This document shows positions 29,201-38,758 of a DNA stretch of 64,000 bases, one piece after another. The notes beneath the pieces were generated by a model. The model did no database searches. It saw only the letters and a list, made by a program, of their open reading frames with translations, and had not been told where the DNA came from. Source of the DNA: JANXLO01 sp038231295 (GTDB lineage: Bacteria > Armatimonadota > Chthonomonadetes > Chthonomonadales > Chthonomonadaceae); NCBI GenBank assembly GCA_038231295.1, contig JBBRLP010000009.1, positions 11,624-75,623 on the forward strand. The letters are read 5' to 3'. How positions within the stretch are numbered: the first letter of the stretch is position 1; each line of letters begins with the position of its first letter. The translations under genes were made by a program, and so were the position numbers.

Positions 29201-31303
29201 GGCCGTCTGGAACCAGGGCAGCCGCCGTCGGGTGCCTTTCGGCACAAACATATTGCTGCCCGCCGCGAAAGACTCCAGCGGTTCGCCCTTCGTGCTAAAC
29301 CAGACGCCCTGCACGGTTCCCGCGAAGGTGTCGGTGTTGGCGTAGGTGCGGGTCGGGACATAGATCATCTTGTCCAGCGCCCCTGTCGCATCGTCGCGGA
29401 CATAGCCGACTGTCAGCGAACCGACCGGATTGGCGATGCCGGGAACGACACCGCTGATAACCGCAGGCGACAGCGTACTCGGTACGACCGTTCCCGCAAT
29501 GGCGGAAGACTCGTGGAAGATGTCCTGGCCGGTGAACGGATCAAGCGCGGCGATATGCCAGGTATGATTCGGGTCATTCGCCGCCTGATTCCAGAGCGTG
29601 AAGACGACACCATCCGAAAAAGCGGGCGCGGGGGCGGGCAGAATCTCCAGCGGCGTTCCCAGCGGCAGCAGGTCAGCGGAGAGATCGGTCGGGCTGGCAT
29701 CCGGCGAAACCACGTTGTTAAAGAGCAGCGGGGAGGTCGTCTGAAGGACGCCGCCGACACGGGGGAACGCATCGTAGAAGAGCGTCGCGCCGGTGCTGGT
29801 CGTCACCGCAATGATGTCGAGCGGGGTGCCGTTGACCGGGTTGGCGACCGAGATAATGGTCGGCGTGGAGATGCGGGTACCGGCGTTCGTGCCGAGCGTC
29901 CCTTTCATGTCCACATTCCAGATTTCGTCGTAGGGTGCGCCGTAGATGTAGTCGCGAATGCCGTCGTCTGAGTTGCCGTCGTTGTCGAGGTCCTGCTGCG
30001 GGCTGGCATCGTAGGCGTGGAGGACGTTGTTGCCGTCCACGTAGAAGACAACGCCTTTATGAATGACCGCGCCGGAGCCGACCGAAGGATACGCCGACTG
30101 CGGCGGGTTCTGAAGCTGCGGCGGGATGGTAGACCAGCGCTTTGCCAACTGCGAACCGACGTTCTCCTGCGTTCCGCTCGTGCGCCGCGCATTCACGCCG
30201 CCGGTGGGAACGGAACTCGTCCAGGCGATCAGGTTATAGGCGAACTTGAGGTCTACCGGACGTGCGCCCAGTGTCCCCTCGCCGCTTGCGACCGCGCTGT
30301 TGCCGCCCTCGCCCACATCCACGCCGCCGACATAAGCGTTGATGCCCGTCGCGATACCGCCGGAACTCACCACGATATGCCCGGCCCCGTAGTCGCCTGC
30401 GGAGAGGAAGGGAAGCTGATTGCCTGCCACCCCTGCCCAGACGACCGGAACCAGCACACGCGGGTTCGCCAGTCCTGTTGTACCCGTGAACGTGTTGTTC
30501 AGGCCCTGATGCGCGTGGTGCGTATGGCCTGCCGAGTCGTACTGAATTCCCGCCGCGCCGAGCGCCTGAATGTCTACGCTGTTGATGGAGTAGGGGAAAT
30601 TGATCAGCGGGTGATGCGCCGTCGCAGGCGTCGGGTAGGTTCCCGCCGAGAGGGCCGAACTGAAACCGAGGTCTACGATGAACTGCCCGCCGCCGTAGCT
30701 GCCGCCGCTCTTGAGATCGAAGTCGCCTTCGTCCTCCAGCCAGACCGTGCCGCCGCCGTCCACATAGCGCCGCAGTTTCTCACGCTCATCGGCATTGAAC
30801 TGCGTGGAGCCGTTGTGATAGGCCATCAGGACGACATCGAACTGCTGCAAATCGGTGGAGGAGACGTTGTCGAGGTTGACTTCCCAGTACGCGCCGAAGT
30901 TCTTGCTCAGAGGCGCCCCGACGCGGAACGCGACGGAGGCCGCGCCGCCCCCGAACGCCGGATCGGTGGCTCCCGCCCGGTTCTGCCAGCGGGCATAGAT
31001 GTCGCCGGTGATTGTCGAGGGCGCGAGGGGGTTGGTGAACTCCCACCCGGCAGGTTTGAGGTCGGTGCGCCGATCCATGACATAGAAGACGTGCGGCGTG
31101 ACGTTCTCCGGCCCTCCCCCGACACCGGGGGCTGCGTTTGTCACCAGGACGCAGGCGCGAATCTGCCGCCGTTCGCTGGCGTAGCTGTGCGTGTCGGCCT
31201 GCGCGGGCGTCACCGCCTGCATGGTCGTCAGCCCCAGGCTCAATAGTAGCAGCCGGGGGAAAACGATCTTACCAATCTTATTGTGTGAGCGGCGTCTTAT
31301 CAT
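26225..31303 (-). CDS. Large secreted propeller protein with GATase1/DUF4159-like N-terminus, PilY1-like (1692 aa)
   Basis: Signal peptide: MIRRRSHNKIGK, core LLLLSLGL, cleavage near PAQADT. Residues about 45-200 resemble a DUF4159/GATase1-like domain (FDVVLMAYHNGSTQF, EREKLRRYVDGGGTVWLED). Around residue 419 comes GVVFYVDGNNVLHAYDA, the PilY1/PQQ-propeller blade phrase (compare VFVGANDGMLHAFDA), followed directly by DLDNDGNSDD, an EF-hand-like calcium loop in a similar place to that of PilY1. Later parts carry more propeller or NHL-like blades (STLYYGSTTGRIVSFDM; FLVADTGNNRVIEVD). It sits between the PilX-like gene and the 2756-aa gene, with a 60-bp gap to the former. I infer a PilY1-like pilus-associated role; the N-terminal domain is not a von Willebrand A domain as in some PilY1. 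Confidence 0.75.
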   Translation of the reverse strand: MIRRRSHNKIGKIVFPRLLLLSLGLTTMQAVTPAQADTHSYASERRQIRACVLVTNAAPGVGGGPENVTPHVFYVMDRRTDLKPAGWEFTNPLAPSTITGDIYARWQNRAGATDPAFGGGAASVAFRVGAPLSKNFGAYWEVNLDNVSSTDLQQFDVVLMAYHNGSTQFNADEREKLRRYVDGGGTVWLEDEGDFDLKSGGSYGGGQFIVDLGFSSALSAGTYPTPATAHHPLINFPYSINSVDIQALGAAGIQYDSAGHTHHAHQGLNNTFTGTTGLANPRVLVPVVWAGVAGNQLPFLSAGDYGAGHIVVSSGGIATGINAYVGGVDVGEGGNSAVASGEGTLGARPVDLKFAYNLIAWTSSVPTGGVNARRTSGTQENVGSQLAKRWSTIPPQLQNPPQSAYPSVGSGAVIHKGVVFYVDGNNVLHAYDASPQQDLDNDGNSDDGIRDYIYGAPYDEIWNVDMKGTLGTNAGTRISTPTIISVANPVNGTPLDIIAVTTSTGATLFYDAFPRVGGVLQTTSPLLFNNVVSPDASPTDLSADLLPLGTPLEILPAPAPAFSDGVVFTLWNQAANDPNHTWHIAALDPFTGQDIFHESSAIAGTVVPSTLSPAVISGVVPGIANPVGSLTVGYVRDDATGALDKMIYVPTRTYANTDTFAGTVQGVWFSTKGEPLESFAAGSNMFVPKGTRRRLPWFQTAPTGPAPDLRPVVYQRFAGGGLKRLIYGTDFTVEYQGPPANRVMVVIITAPFVATDTFTADYTLDWPADLVPTSGGGTVRPTAAEMRLFSIRSFTVSPDPRQGVANPPYMRIFGTPTLSPQDYLFLGAGDYPGGDRLYAYHEQFGNTILNTTFSNGTVKANTGLAWMFSPNAPDDDFALGTGGVPGRLFNISTFVSKNNPAPPPVLTKVFVTDYEQIGNPAYTNGVVYTVGYCHLRDLNGGVIAGPKDGLVLMALRSNPDTTFTVQKGDGTLIALPNERLKIRQPDLVNSTALQPKYVDLYEDTNFTVDRSSSTIHIFDFRVQPGNGAPATGGDAFNTALPILVSTVNGTKIVDETDPIINHQTGFGVLDNLLWWATIPLDRKAFGIAPTSVTEPELEGIHPASGASVIGSTLYYGSTTGRIVSFDMSGISSNGGQVSVFKDDGTLRLIATDAVQYLAPGPPVSVKAIPQPIFSPPVATTGIVAVGTPQGLIALDNQLTLIADNNRLIEVDHAGRAAWTMDATQSYTAIQSTVNGQGALGTLKTSLSRPNMAHRYTLNDFLVADTGNNRVIEVDKGGIVTWELSRMGNDLRFLRDNDPVTLNQPTDIQTYTTSGTGTLTFTSPVSNATYSYTPPGSGFWIAFHYIIADSGNFRSLEVVDIYDATGAPVVMTGSDGTTPRMLKQVVFNTRSYGEQNQAFRYRTIQQFTNFESGVFRTYMVAAVDNVRQAGVLDPTAINVGTNPNDVKGPGGSLMILKRYPPAGAGADGDVAALINSIVYVNAAGTTITQRQTISNPRWFKEFNVVNPLNLVVPDLHYVLADANGVYVLKPGTGMLNGEAIVEWSLSNDDYYYMTGRHLNATSIQKLEQADYDPTTNKFYPRYLITNAYTGRDNIFEIFGGPANVADGDVHGEVVEVRSDYFYTGGYRQANARLYNVVGGNLTANTAGAITWMVPNEAIPVLPASGPIKRKIGVGTNGTATSLLEQPTFSDRPF

Positions 31304-31363
31304 AAGTCACTTACCTTTGTAGTCCCGTCATTTGACGAACTCAGGCGCGATGCGTTACAGGGA

Positions 31364-34300
31364 TCAGGGAACCAGCGGATGGTCGCTGTCTCCGAAATAG
31401 AGCAGGCCCGGACAGACCGGCAGGCGCGGCATAGGCGGCAGTATCTGATGAATGCCTGCGGGCCACCACGCCGTCACGGGCGTAAACTTCGAGCGCAGAG
31501 CGCGGTTATAGCGCGTCGCGGTGGTCGCGCCGAGCGTCAGCCCCTTGTCGCTCGGGTGCTGGTAGGGCATGGCGAACGCCGGGTCGTACTGATAGCGCAG
31601 GCCGCGAGTGATGTTCTCGGTGTTCTCCAGCGCCGTGCGGAAATCCTGACTGCGATCTTCAGCGGGGCTGTAAATCGCAACCGCATTGGAGGCATCGTGA
31701 ACCCCGATGTGGTCGTCCGGGATGCCTATCGCACTGGAGCCGAAGCGGGTGGTCACGTAGCCCCATTTCGACAGCCACGCCGCCTGATCGCCCATCGAAG
31801 CCGTGTAGTTCTCCGCGATAGAGCCGAAGATCGTCAGGCGAATGTCGGTCGGTTCGTTGTAGAACGGATAGACATCTTTCGCGATCTTATCCTGACCGCT
31901 ATCCAGGTTCTGGCCGCTGCTGCCGATGCTGTAGGCAGTGCGGGTCCCAGTCTTCGCGAAGTTGATGCGCGTATCGTTCGGGTCCTGGTTGACTGAGTAG
32001 CCCGGTATCACGAAGAAGGACTTCTCCTGTGCGTACATTGCGGCTTCGATGCGAATGTCGAGCGGAGCCACGAACGCCCCGGCATACAGGTAGTCGGTCG
32101 TGCCGCCCGCGCCGAGCAGTGTCGAGGCGTTCTGGTCTTTCTGGACGCGCAGAATGTTCTCGAAGCCCGGAGCGCGATAGAGCGTGTTGAACAGCTTGCT
32201 CGTCGCATCGTAGTAGGGAGCCACGCCACCCGGATCGCGCAACAGGAAGCCGCGCATATCGGCGTAGGGCGTGATCTCACTGGCGACCGGAACCGGAACG
32301 ACAGGCGTCCCCGCGAACCGTACACCGAGCGCATAGGTCTCCGGCGGCAGAAGGGCGCTCTGATTGAACTGGAACAGCGAACTGCCGTTGTTGTTCAGTA
32401 CCGGGTTGATGAGCAGGTTCATGGCCGACGGGCCGGGCGAGAGCGCCCGATGCCGCGTCATCAGATAGATCGGGCTGGCTCCCGCGCCGCTCTTGTAGGT
32501 CGCCGGGTCCACGCCGAAGCTGAAGCTCTGGTCGTAGGTCTCCCGCGACGTTCCCAGATAGACATCGAACACGCCGTCGTTCGCCGGGTCGGGCGTCCAG
32601 ACCCCGGTCTGGTTCTCCGGCGACATGAACATCGTCGTATTGACGCAGACGTAGTCTTTCGCCAGAATCGAGCAGGTCGAACCGCGCTCCAGAACAGGCG
32701 CTCCGCCGTTAAGGTAGCCGTCGGCCTTCAGCAGGTTGCCTTCGACATAGGCAGTGCCGCCTGTGACGACCGTGACATGGACGCGGCCCAGATGCGGGAT
32801 GGTCGTGTTGCCCGGATCGGTGATGCCGCCGTAGTTGCCCTTGATGCGGACGTTGCCTTCCGCCATGATGACCAAATTGACGCCATAGGAGTTCTGGTCG
32901 TTGAATGGGTTGGCATAGGCGGGCGGCAGGTTCGCGGCGGTCTTCGGCTCGTCGCCCAGGTGGGGCAACGGGGGAAGCGCGTAGGCGGTGCCGTCCGGGA
33001 AGACATAGCTGGCGCGTTCGTCGTCGGCCAGCGGAATGTCCACGACTTTGCCGCCGTTCGCCGTGATCGGCGTTCCGTCCGGTTTGCGGAAGACATCGCT
33101 GTCGCTGCGGGTCAGAATGACGTGGGTTCCCCGGAACTCGACCTGAATCCCCGGTGGGCGATAGTTCGGCCCCTGCCAGAAGGAGTTCGGATAGGCTTTC
33201 GGATCGAGCCAGTCGGTACGCAGCGAGTAGGAGCCGTTGATGCCCTGCGACTCATGCTGCAAGTCCTGCGGGTTGTTGATATAGACGCCGCGTCCCCATC
33301 CGAAGAAACCGGTGTTGAGGTTGCCGCTCCAGATGCCGGAGTCGCGGGTCAGCGCACGGTAGCGCAGGACGCCCGTTCCGTCCACCTTCGTGTCCATAAT
33401 CATCGGGTCGAGGCGCGGGATGTTGCGGTTGAAACCGATGTTGTCCGGCGTCGCGGAGCCGTCCCGAATCAGGCCGAGCAGGGTGCTGAAGTTCGGGCTG
33501 GCGCTGGGCCGCAGGGCGCTGGCGAGATTGGGCGCTCCGAGCGGCGTGTTGACATAGACTTGCAGGTCGTTGTCGTTCAGGATGCTGTCCGCCCCGTTGT
33601 TGGCCGGGTCGTTGTCCAGGTCGCGGGTCGGAGCCAGGGAGAACGAGCTGGACGAGAGAACCGTCTCCGCCGGGGCCGGGAACGACAGGCGCGGGCTGAG
33701 ATAGATATAGGTATCGCCGCCGAAGCGCACGGGGCCATTGGCGCGGATATTCGCGCCGTACAGCACCTCGTTGTTGTTGATGCCGTCCGTCAGGTGGGAG
33801 GCAATCGTCGGGTCACCCAGCACGGTGGGAATGTCGCGCATTCCATCTACCGGGGCCTGCCCGGCGACAGAAGCCTCCAGATGCGGCGTCCCGATAAAGT
33901 TCTCGTAGGCGGTTCGGTCTTTGTTGGTGATGAAGAACAGATAGTCCGTCAGGCCAAGCTGGACATAGGCAACCTGTTCGCGCCGAAGCTGCGGAGGCAG
34001 GCTGGCGCTCTGCACGAAGATGGTCGGGTCTACATCGCCCTGCGAGATGTCGCCGGGCCGTCCGACGGCCTCTATCCGCAGATACTGGCTGCGCGGATCG
34101 TCGGCTCGCGGCTCATAGACCACGCGCACCAGCGCACGACCGCCATTGAAGAAGACGCGGGAGAAGCCCTGCGACAGCCAGCGGAAGTCCGGGTCGGTGA
34201 CGCCCATCGGGTCGCTCGCACTGGTAAAGGGCGGCGTCGGCTCCGGTCGCCAGTCGGCTCCCTCTTCGCTGTAGGTCAACTGGTTGGAGCAGAAGTTGAT

Positions 34301-34513
34301 TCCGGCCTCGGAAAAAGACTGAGCATTCAGCGTGTCCTTGCTGCGGGCGGCGTTGGTCAGGTTGCGTGCGATCTGCACGACAAACAGCCCGCCGATAAAC
34401 AGCAGCACGAACAGGATCGCCAGCGCGATAATCAGGGTCTGGCCGCGTCGTGCGCGGCTGCGCCGTGAACTGCGAGAAGTGGGTCTTGCACTATATAGAG
34501 GTAGAGTTGCCAT
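31364..34513 (-). CDS. Giant PilX/GspK-like minor pilin (1049 aa)
   Basis: The ATG at 34513 has GGGAGC upstream. The N-terminus is strongly basic, then RRGQTLIIALAILFVLLFIGGLFVV: a type III prepilin leader ending in Gly, and a hydrophobic helix lacking the Glu at mature position 5. Lack of E5 is the trait of PilX and GspK, the first subunit of the tip complex. It is followed by LNAQSFSEAGINFC, equivalent to the AExGI...A helix of PilX proteins. The remaining 950 residues are far beyond the usual 160-330 and hold no domain I recognise apart from an acidic loop (DLDNDPANNGADSILNDND) that may bind calcium. Gene order PilV-PilW-PilX supports the call. Confidence 0.72.
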   Translation of the reverse strand: MATLPLYSARPTSRSSRRSRARRGQTLIIALAILFVLLFIGGLFVVQIARNLTNAARSKDTLNAQSFSEAGINFCSNQLTYSEEGADWRPEPTPPFTSASDPMGVTDPDFRWLSQGFSRVFFNGGRALVRVVYEPRADDPRSQYLRIEAVGRPGDISQGDVDPTIFVQSASLPPQLRREQVAYVQLGLTDYLFFITNKDRTAYENFIGTPHLEASVAGQAPVDGMRDIPTVLGDPTIASHLTDGINNNEVLYGANIRANGPVRFGGDTYIYLSPRLSFPAPAETVLSSSSFSLAPTRDLDNDPANNGADSILNDNDLQVYVNTPLGAPNLASALRPSASPNFSTLLGLIRDGSATPDNIGFNRNIPRLDPMIMDTKVDGTGVLRYRALTRDSGIWSGNLNTGFFGWGRGVYINNPQDLQHESQGINGSYSLRTDWLDPKAYPNSFWQGPNYRPPGIQVEFRGTHVILTRSDSDVFRKPDGTPITANGGKVVDIPLADDERASYVFPDGTAYALPPLPHLGDEPKTAANLPPAYANPFNDQNSYGVNLVIMAEGNVRIKGNYGGITDPGNTTIPHLGRVHVTVVTGGTAYVEGNLLKADGYLNGGAPVLERGSTCSILAKDYVCVNTTMFMSPENQTGVWTPDPANDGVFDVYLGTSRETYDQSFSFGVDPATYKSGAGASPIYLMTRHRALSPGPSAMNLLINPVLNNNGSSLFQFNQSALLPPETYALGVRFAGTPVVPVPVASEITPYADMRGFLLRDPGGVAPYYDATSKLFNTLYRAPGFENILRVQKDQNASTLLGAGGTTDYLYAGAFVAPLDIRIEAAMYAQEKSFFVIPGYSVNQDPNDTRINFAKTGTRTAYSIGSSGQNLDSGQDKIAKDVYPFYNEPTDIRLTIFGSIAENYTASMGDQAAWLSKWGYVTTRFGSSAIGIPDDHIGVHDASNAVAIYSPAEDRSQDFRTALENTENITRGLRYQYDPAFAMPYQHPSDKGLTLGATTATRYNRALRSKFTPVTAWWPAGIHQILPPMPRLPVCPGLLYFGDSDHPLVP

Positions 34514-34567
34514 GTGTGAATGCTCCCGAACCGGCAGCCGGATACAGCGCGTATCCGGCGCGAGGGA

Positions 34568-36805
34568 CTAGTGCTGCAAATTGCGTACTTTGATTTTGTC
34601 GGACAGCGAGACGATCTGGGGACGGCCCGACCGAATATCATAGAGGCGAACCTCGAGGTTCACGTTCATCAGGTCGCGGGTCATATAGTCCACTTTGACC
34701 ACATCGTTCGGGCGAAGCATCGTGAACGAATAGGTGATCTCTACCGGGTCGGCAGGCTTGTTCACCGGAACGCCGGGATTCGTGAAGTCAGCCTTCTGAG
34801 TCGGCAGCACAATGGACTTGTAAATGCTGGCCGCCGGATTGTCCGTCGCGTTCGGAGCGGGGTCGGTTCCCTGCTGGAACTCGACGAAGCCCACGAACAG
34901 CGAGGGATCGTTCCCAACGATGTTGCTGTTGTTCTCATAGTTGATGCGGTACTCGTTCGGGCCAACCGCGCTGGCCCCGGACGAAACACGGGTATAGCGG
35001 ACACGATAACCGTAGTGCGGGCCTGGCTTCTGATCCGGTCCGAAGACTTGCTCGCTGCCCGGCACGATATGCACGTCGGCATACCACTTAGTCGCCGGGT
35101 TCAGGGGCGAGATCGAAGTCATCGGGTTCAGCGGCTGTCCGCCCCACATCGTTGTCGGGATGGCCCGCAAATCCACGAAGCGCCGTGACGGGCTGAAACT
35201 GTTGATGTCCTGCGGACTGTAGCGCTGCGGCGCGGGATCATACGGCTTGTGTGGCGCGGCAGGAGCCGCTCCGTAGTTCGTCATATAATAGGAAGGGAAC
35301 GCGAAATTGATGATGCCTTTGTCCACGTTCACGCTAAATGCGAAGTCAGCGTTGGGGTCCGTAAACACCCCGGTCGTCGGATCGAACTTTGGACCGACAT
35401 CCGTCAGGCCAGCGGTAATCGGGTCGGGCGGCGTTGCGCCCTGCGCCAGTCCGGTAACATGGTAGATACGGGTGTCGCCGAAATAGTTTCCAACGGCCTC
35501 GTAGTAGTCCAGCGGGTTCTGGTTCACCGGGTCGCCGCCGCCCGCCTTGCGATAGACGATGACGCGGTAGGGACGTGTCCAGTGCGCGTACTGCGTGGTG
35601 TAGGTGGGAGACAGCGCGTTGGGCGTCTCGTTGCCGCTGTTGTCCAGGCTGCTCGGAACGGCAGGATCGTTCTGGACATACGAGGGCTTGAAGACCGCCA
35701 GACTTCGCGCATTCGGTCTGCCGCCACTGTTCGAGGGCTGGCCCGTGTTGTCGTAGTAGATGATCTGATTGGTGTCGGAGGCGCGGTCGAGCGCGACCAT
35801 GTCTACCTTATCGGTAGGTGTCAGCGAGACGGCGAGGGCGCGCCAGTTCTCCCCGATTTGGCAGATACCGTCGTTGTTCAGGTCATAGGCTCCGTACGGT
35901 ATCCAGCCTTTGACGGCCCACTTCTTGCTGTTGGCCGCGTTGCCGCCTGCCGGGGCATTGTCATAGAAGAAGTTCGGGTCGTGCAGGCGCAGTGTGTCCG
36001 AAATGTTGTCCGTGATGTTGCCGCTCGCATCTACCGTATGGAACAGGCCCAGGTTCGGCACGTAAGGCGTACTCGGCGTGGGATTGATGGTGTTCGGGTC
36101 CTGAATGTAGGCCGTCACTTCTGCCCGATAGAGCGTATAGCGGTTGTTGAACGTAGACTGTGGGTCCTCAAACTGATTCGCGTAGGGAACCACCGGCAGC
36201 CCGGTACTATTGTCCACCGCGTTGTTGATGAGTCCGACGAAAAGCCGGGTCAGGATGCGCCCCGGAGCCAGCGGCAACTGATAACCGCTCAGGCCGGGAG
36301 AGAGGGAGACATCGTAGATCGGCTGATTGGTCGTCGGGTCTATCGGGGTCGCTACCGGATTGCCCAGCGCGTCGTAGGTATAGGGGCTTTGATCCAACTG
36401 CCGGGCCGGGGAGACCGCTTCCAGCATGGCGAAGGAGACGGGCTTGACGTACTGAGCGCCTGTACTGTCCACCAGCCAGAGATTGATCTCGGAGCCGGGA
36501 AGCATCTTGCCCGCGCCGTTGACCTGCGTCGTGATGGCGTTATCGTAGACGAAACTCGCATTGGACAGCGCGTTCGTGGCATAGCGCAGCACGTCCCGCG
36601 CCGTGGATTGACTCAGAATCTGCGTGTCGGCCTTCGCGGTCAGGGCGTAGCTGTTGATGAGCGGCAGAAAAATGACGGTCAACAGGATACTCGTCAGGGC
36701 GATGACGACCAGCAGTTCGATCAGGGTAAATCCGGCGGATCTGGCACGTAGCGCCAGGCGCAGTGCAGGCGCGGAACGCTCTTTCGGCAGGGTTATCGGT
36801 CTCAT
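34568..36805 (-). CDS. Large PilW/GspJ-like minor pilin (745 aa)
   Basis: The N-terminus ends its leader at RSAG|FTLIELLVVIALTSILLTVIFLPL, a canonical class III prepilin signal with Gly at -1, Phe at +1 and Glu at +5. The extended hydrophobic helix followed by polar TAKADTQILSQ matches PilW/GspJ style minor pilins (usual 200-330 aa). The C-terminal 690 residues are beta-rich, with an EF-hand-like DLNNDGICQIGENW motif near residue 310. CGAGG lies about 11 nt before the ATG. The spacing to the next prepilin upstream (33 bp) and PilX-like gene downstream (54 bp) indicates one operon. Confidence 0.75.
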   Translation of the reverse strand: MRPITLPKERSAPALRLALRARSAGFTLIELLVVIALTSILLTVIFLPLINSYALTAKADTQILSQSTARDVLRYATNALSNASFVYDNAITTQVNGAGKMLPGSEINLWLVDSTGAQYVKPVSFAMLEAVSPARQLDQSPYTYDALGNPVATPIDPTTNQPIYDVSLSPGLSGYQLPLAPGRILTRLFVGLINNAVDNSTGLPVVPYANQFEDPQSTFNNRYTLYRAEVTAYIQDPNTINPTPSTPYVPNLGLFHTVDASGNITDNISDTLRLHDPNFFYDNAPAGGNAANSKKWAVKGWIPYGAYDLNNDGICQIGENWRALAVSLTPTDKVDMVALDRASDTNQIIYYDNTGQPSNSGGRPNARSLAVFKPSYVQNDPAVPSSLDNSGNETPNALSPTYTTQYAHWTRPYRVIVYRKAGGGDPVNQNPLDYYEAVGNYFGDTRIYHVTGLAQGATPPDPITAGLTDVGPKFDPTTGVFTDPNADFAFSVNVDKGIINFAFPSYYMTNYGAAPAAPHKPYDPAPQRYSPQDINSFSPSRRFVDLRAIPTTMWGGQPLNPMTSISPLNPATKWYADVHIVPGSEQVFGPDQKPGPHYGYRVRYTRVSSGASAVGPNEYRINYENNSNIVGNDPSLFVGFVEFQQGTDPAPNATDNPAASIYKSIVLPTQKADFTNPGVPVNKPADPVEITYSFTMLRPNDVVKVDYMTRDLMNVNLEVRLYDIRSGRPQIVSLSDKIKVRNLQH

Positions 36806-36838
36806 GGCTTGTTTGCCTCGTAGTTCCTATATAAAGAC

Positions 36839-38758
36839 TTACTTAAGCGGCGTGGCGGCGAGAATGGTATCGTTGTCCAGTTTGCGCCAGCGGGACCCGG
36901 CCCGCCAGACCACCCGCGACTTCACGGAGATACCCTGGACGTTCAGCACGGGCAGGCCCGTCTGTGTGGCGGAAAAGCCAGTAAATCCAGGATGCTTTGC
37001 TTTCGTGTCTATGTACGGCAGGTTGAACGTGTCGAACTGATTGGGATCACTGATGATCTGATAGGACTCGTTGCTGATCGGCGTGTTGCCATTGGACAGA
37101 TCGTAGTACTGCCCCAGCATCACGGTCTTGCCGCCGTCGCACTTCGCGAAGTAGATGCGCGTTGGGAAGGCGGAACCGGCGGGCGCGACCAGATAGTGCC
37201 GGTAGTCCACATCGGCGACCATCACCCCCGGAACATAGTGGGTCGTGGCCTTCTGAAGCTGCATTCCCCAGTCTTTGGAGCCGCGATACAGGCAGCGCAG
37301 ATTGGCGGACTGCAAACCGTTGGATTCGATATAGGTTTTGTTCAGCGTCACCGTACCGCTCGTCGGCTCGTAGGGAAACGGGTTCTGCGGCCCGACTGCC
37401 AGAGCGCCGTTGCCGTTCTTGTTCGTCCAGGTGCCTTCCACGATTCCCGTCGTCATATTGACAATGAGCAGGTCGGGCGTGTTGGTTGAGTTATCCCGGA
37501 ACAGACCGTTGTACGGATTCAGCTTCGGATCGAAATTGTTAAAGGTAGCCTGGTTGTCCAGGATGTCCCCGTTCGTGAGCAGGCGGTTCAGCGTCAGGCG
37601 GAACGTGTAAGGAACGCCGCTCGGCACCACGCGGTCATCACGAATGATATGGTTGTCGAAAATCGTGTAGTCTGCGCGGGCTGTCAGCGGCTTGTTGCCC
37701 CGCGAGTTGAGCGCGATCTGGTCGTAACCGTTCGGGTTGAAGAGCAGAGCGCCGAGGTTCGCGCTGGAGGACTGCTGCTTGCTGTACCAGGCGTACTCGT
37801 AGGGATCGCTGCTGAAGACGGGCGTCCCTCCGCTCTCGACCGGTGTCGAGGAGACCAGCACGAATTTGCGGCTCACGTCGTCACTATTTATTTTGAACTG
37901 ATAGATGTCTGCCGGAGCGATGTTGTTGGTCGCATCGAAGACGGGCTGCCAGACGGGCTGCGTTCCCGCCGTCGCCACATCCGGAACCACGATACTTCCC
38001 GCCGCGTGTTTGATGGTCACCGGGTTCGCGGTCGTGTAGTAGTCGTACTCGAAAACATACACCCGCTTCGAGGTTCCCATTCGCGGGAAGAAGGCGATCA
38101 TGCCCTTCGCGTAGTCTATGCCATACTCGGCGTCACTGCGAAGGTAGGCGTTACCGTTTTGATTGTTCAGCCCGGCGACGGAACTCTGCTCGGTGCGCTC
38201 CAGCGGGGTGCCGCGAACCAGCAGACTGTCGGAGGGCGAACCACCGCCGGAACCAAAGGTGTTGACGACCGGGCCGTACTGAAGCATATAGACCGCGCCC
38301 TTACCCGTTCCCGCGTTGGAGTTGGGGATAGGGATGCGGAAGGTCTCGCCCAGAACGCGGGTGTACCGGTTGACGTTGGAGACATAGTAGGGGTCGCGGC
38401 CGTTGATGGCCGGATCGCCCACGTTATAGTCGGTGAGGTCATCAGGCGTGACGTTGGAGACGAGGTTGGGGTAGCCGTTCGCATCTACGCTGCCGTCCGG
38501 GTTGGCATTGCCAAAACTCTCCGGCGGGGCCAGCATATTCCGCATCGTGTCGAGTTGCTGCTGCGAAAGCGCCTGCCCTACGGTCAGGTCGGAGGTGCGC
38601 CCGATAATCAGGAAGCCCGGAGGGAACAGCCGCACGATGGCGAGAATTCCGATGAGCAGAATTACCAGCACCACCAGGATTTCGATAAGCGAGAAGCCCG
38701 ATGCACCGTTGCTGCGTCCGCCGCGCTTGCGACTCCCTGTGTAGTTTGCTCTACTCAT
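36839..38758 (-). CDS. Large PilV/GspI-like minor pilin (639 aa)
   Basis: I take ATG 38758 (product starts MSRANYTGSRKR), preceded by GAGAGAGG at 11 nt; two further in-frame ATGs up to 38824 are possible. The leader ends NGASG|FSLIEILVVLVILLIGILAIV, a class III prepilin signal with Glu5, and the LLIGILAIVRLFPPGF helix is typical of PilV/GspI. Proteobacterial homologues are about 110-200 aa, so the 600-residue C-terminal part is an expansion. It contains beta-rich segments (for example YVFEYDYYTTANPV) but nothing I can name. Located between the two short prepilins and the PilW-like gene. Confidence 0.73.
   Translation of the reverse strand: MSRANYTGSRKRGGRSNGASGFSLIEILVVLVILLIGILAIVRLFPPGFLIIGRTSDLTVGQALSQQQLDTMRNMLAPPESFGNANPDGSVDANGYPNLVSNVTPDDLTDYNVGDPAINGRDPYYVSNVNRYTRVLGETFRIPIPNSNAGTGKGAVYMLQYGPVVNTFGSGGGSPSDSLLVRGTPLERTEQSSVAGLNNQNGNAYLRSDAEYGIDYAKGMIAFFPRMGTSKRVYVFEYDYYTTANPVTIKHAAGSIVVPDVATAGTQPVWQPVFDATNNIAPADIYQFKINSDDVSRKFVLVSSTPVESGGTPVFSSDPYEYAWYSKQQSSSANLGALLFNPNGYDQIALNSRGNKPLTARADYTIFDNHIIRDDRVVPSGVPYTFRLTLNRLLTNGDILDNQATFNNFDPKLNPYNGLFRDNSTNTPDLLIVNMTTGIVEGTWTNKNGNGALAVGPQNPFPYEPTSGTVTLNKTYIESNGLQSANLRCLYRGSKDWGMQLQKATTHYVPGVMVADVDYRHYLVAPAGSAFPTRIYFAKCDGGKTVMLGQYYDLSNGNTPISNESYQIISDPNQFDTFNLPYIDTKAKHPGFTGFSATQTGLPVLNVQGISVKSRVVWRAGSRWRKLDNDTILAATPLK

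Noticed and set aside
32450..34468. A 672-codon plus-strand open frame, with others at 21108-22799, 30017-31246 and 35249-36751
   Set aside because: All are antisense to the large pilus operon genes, show the same Arg/Val/Gly/Asp shadow composition, and lack start signals or recognisable domains.
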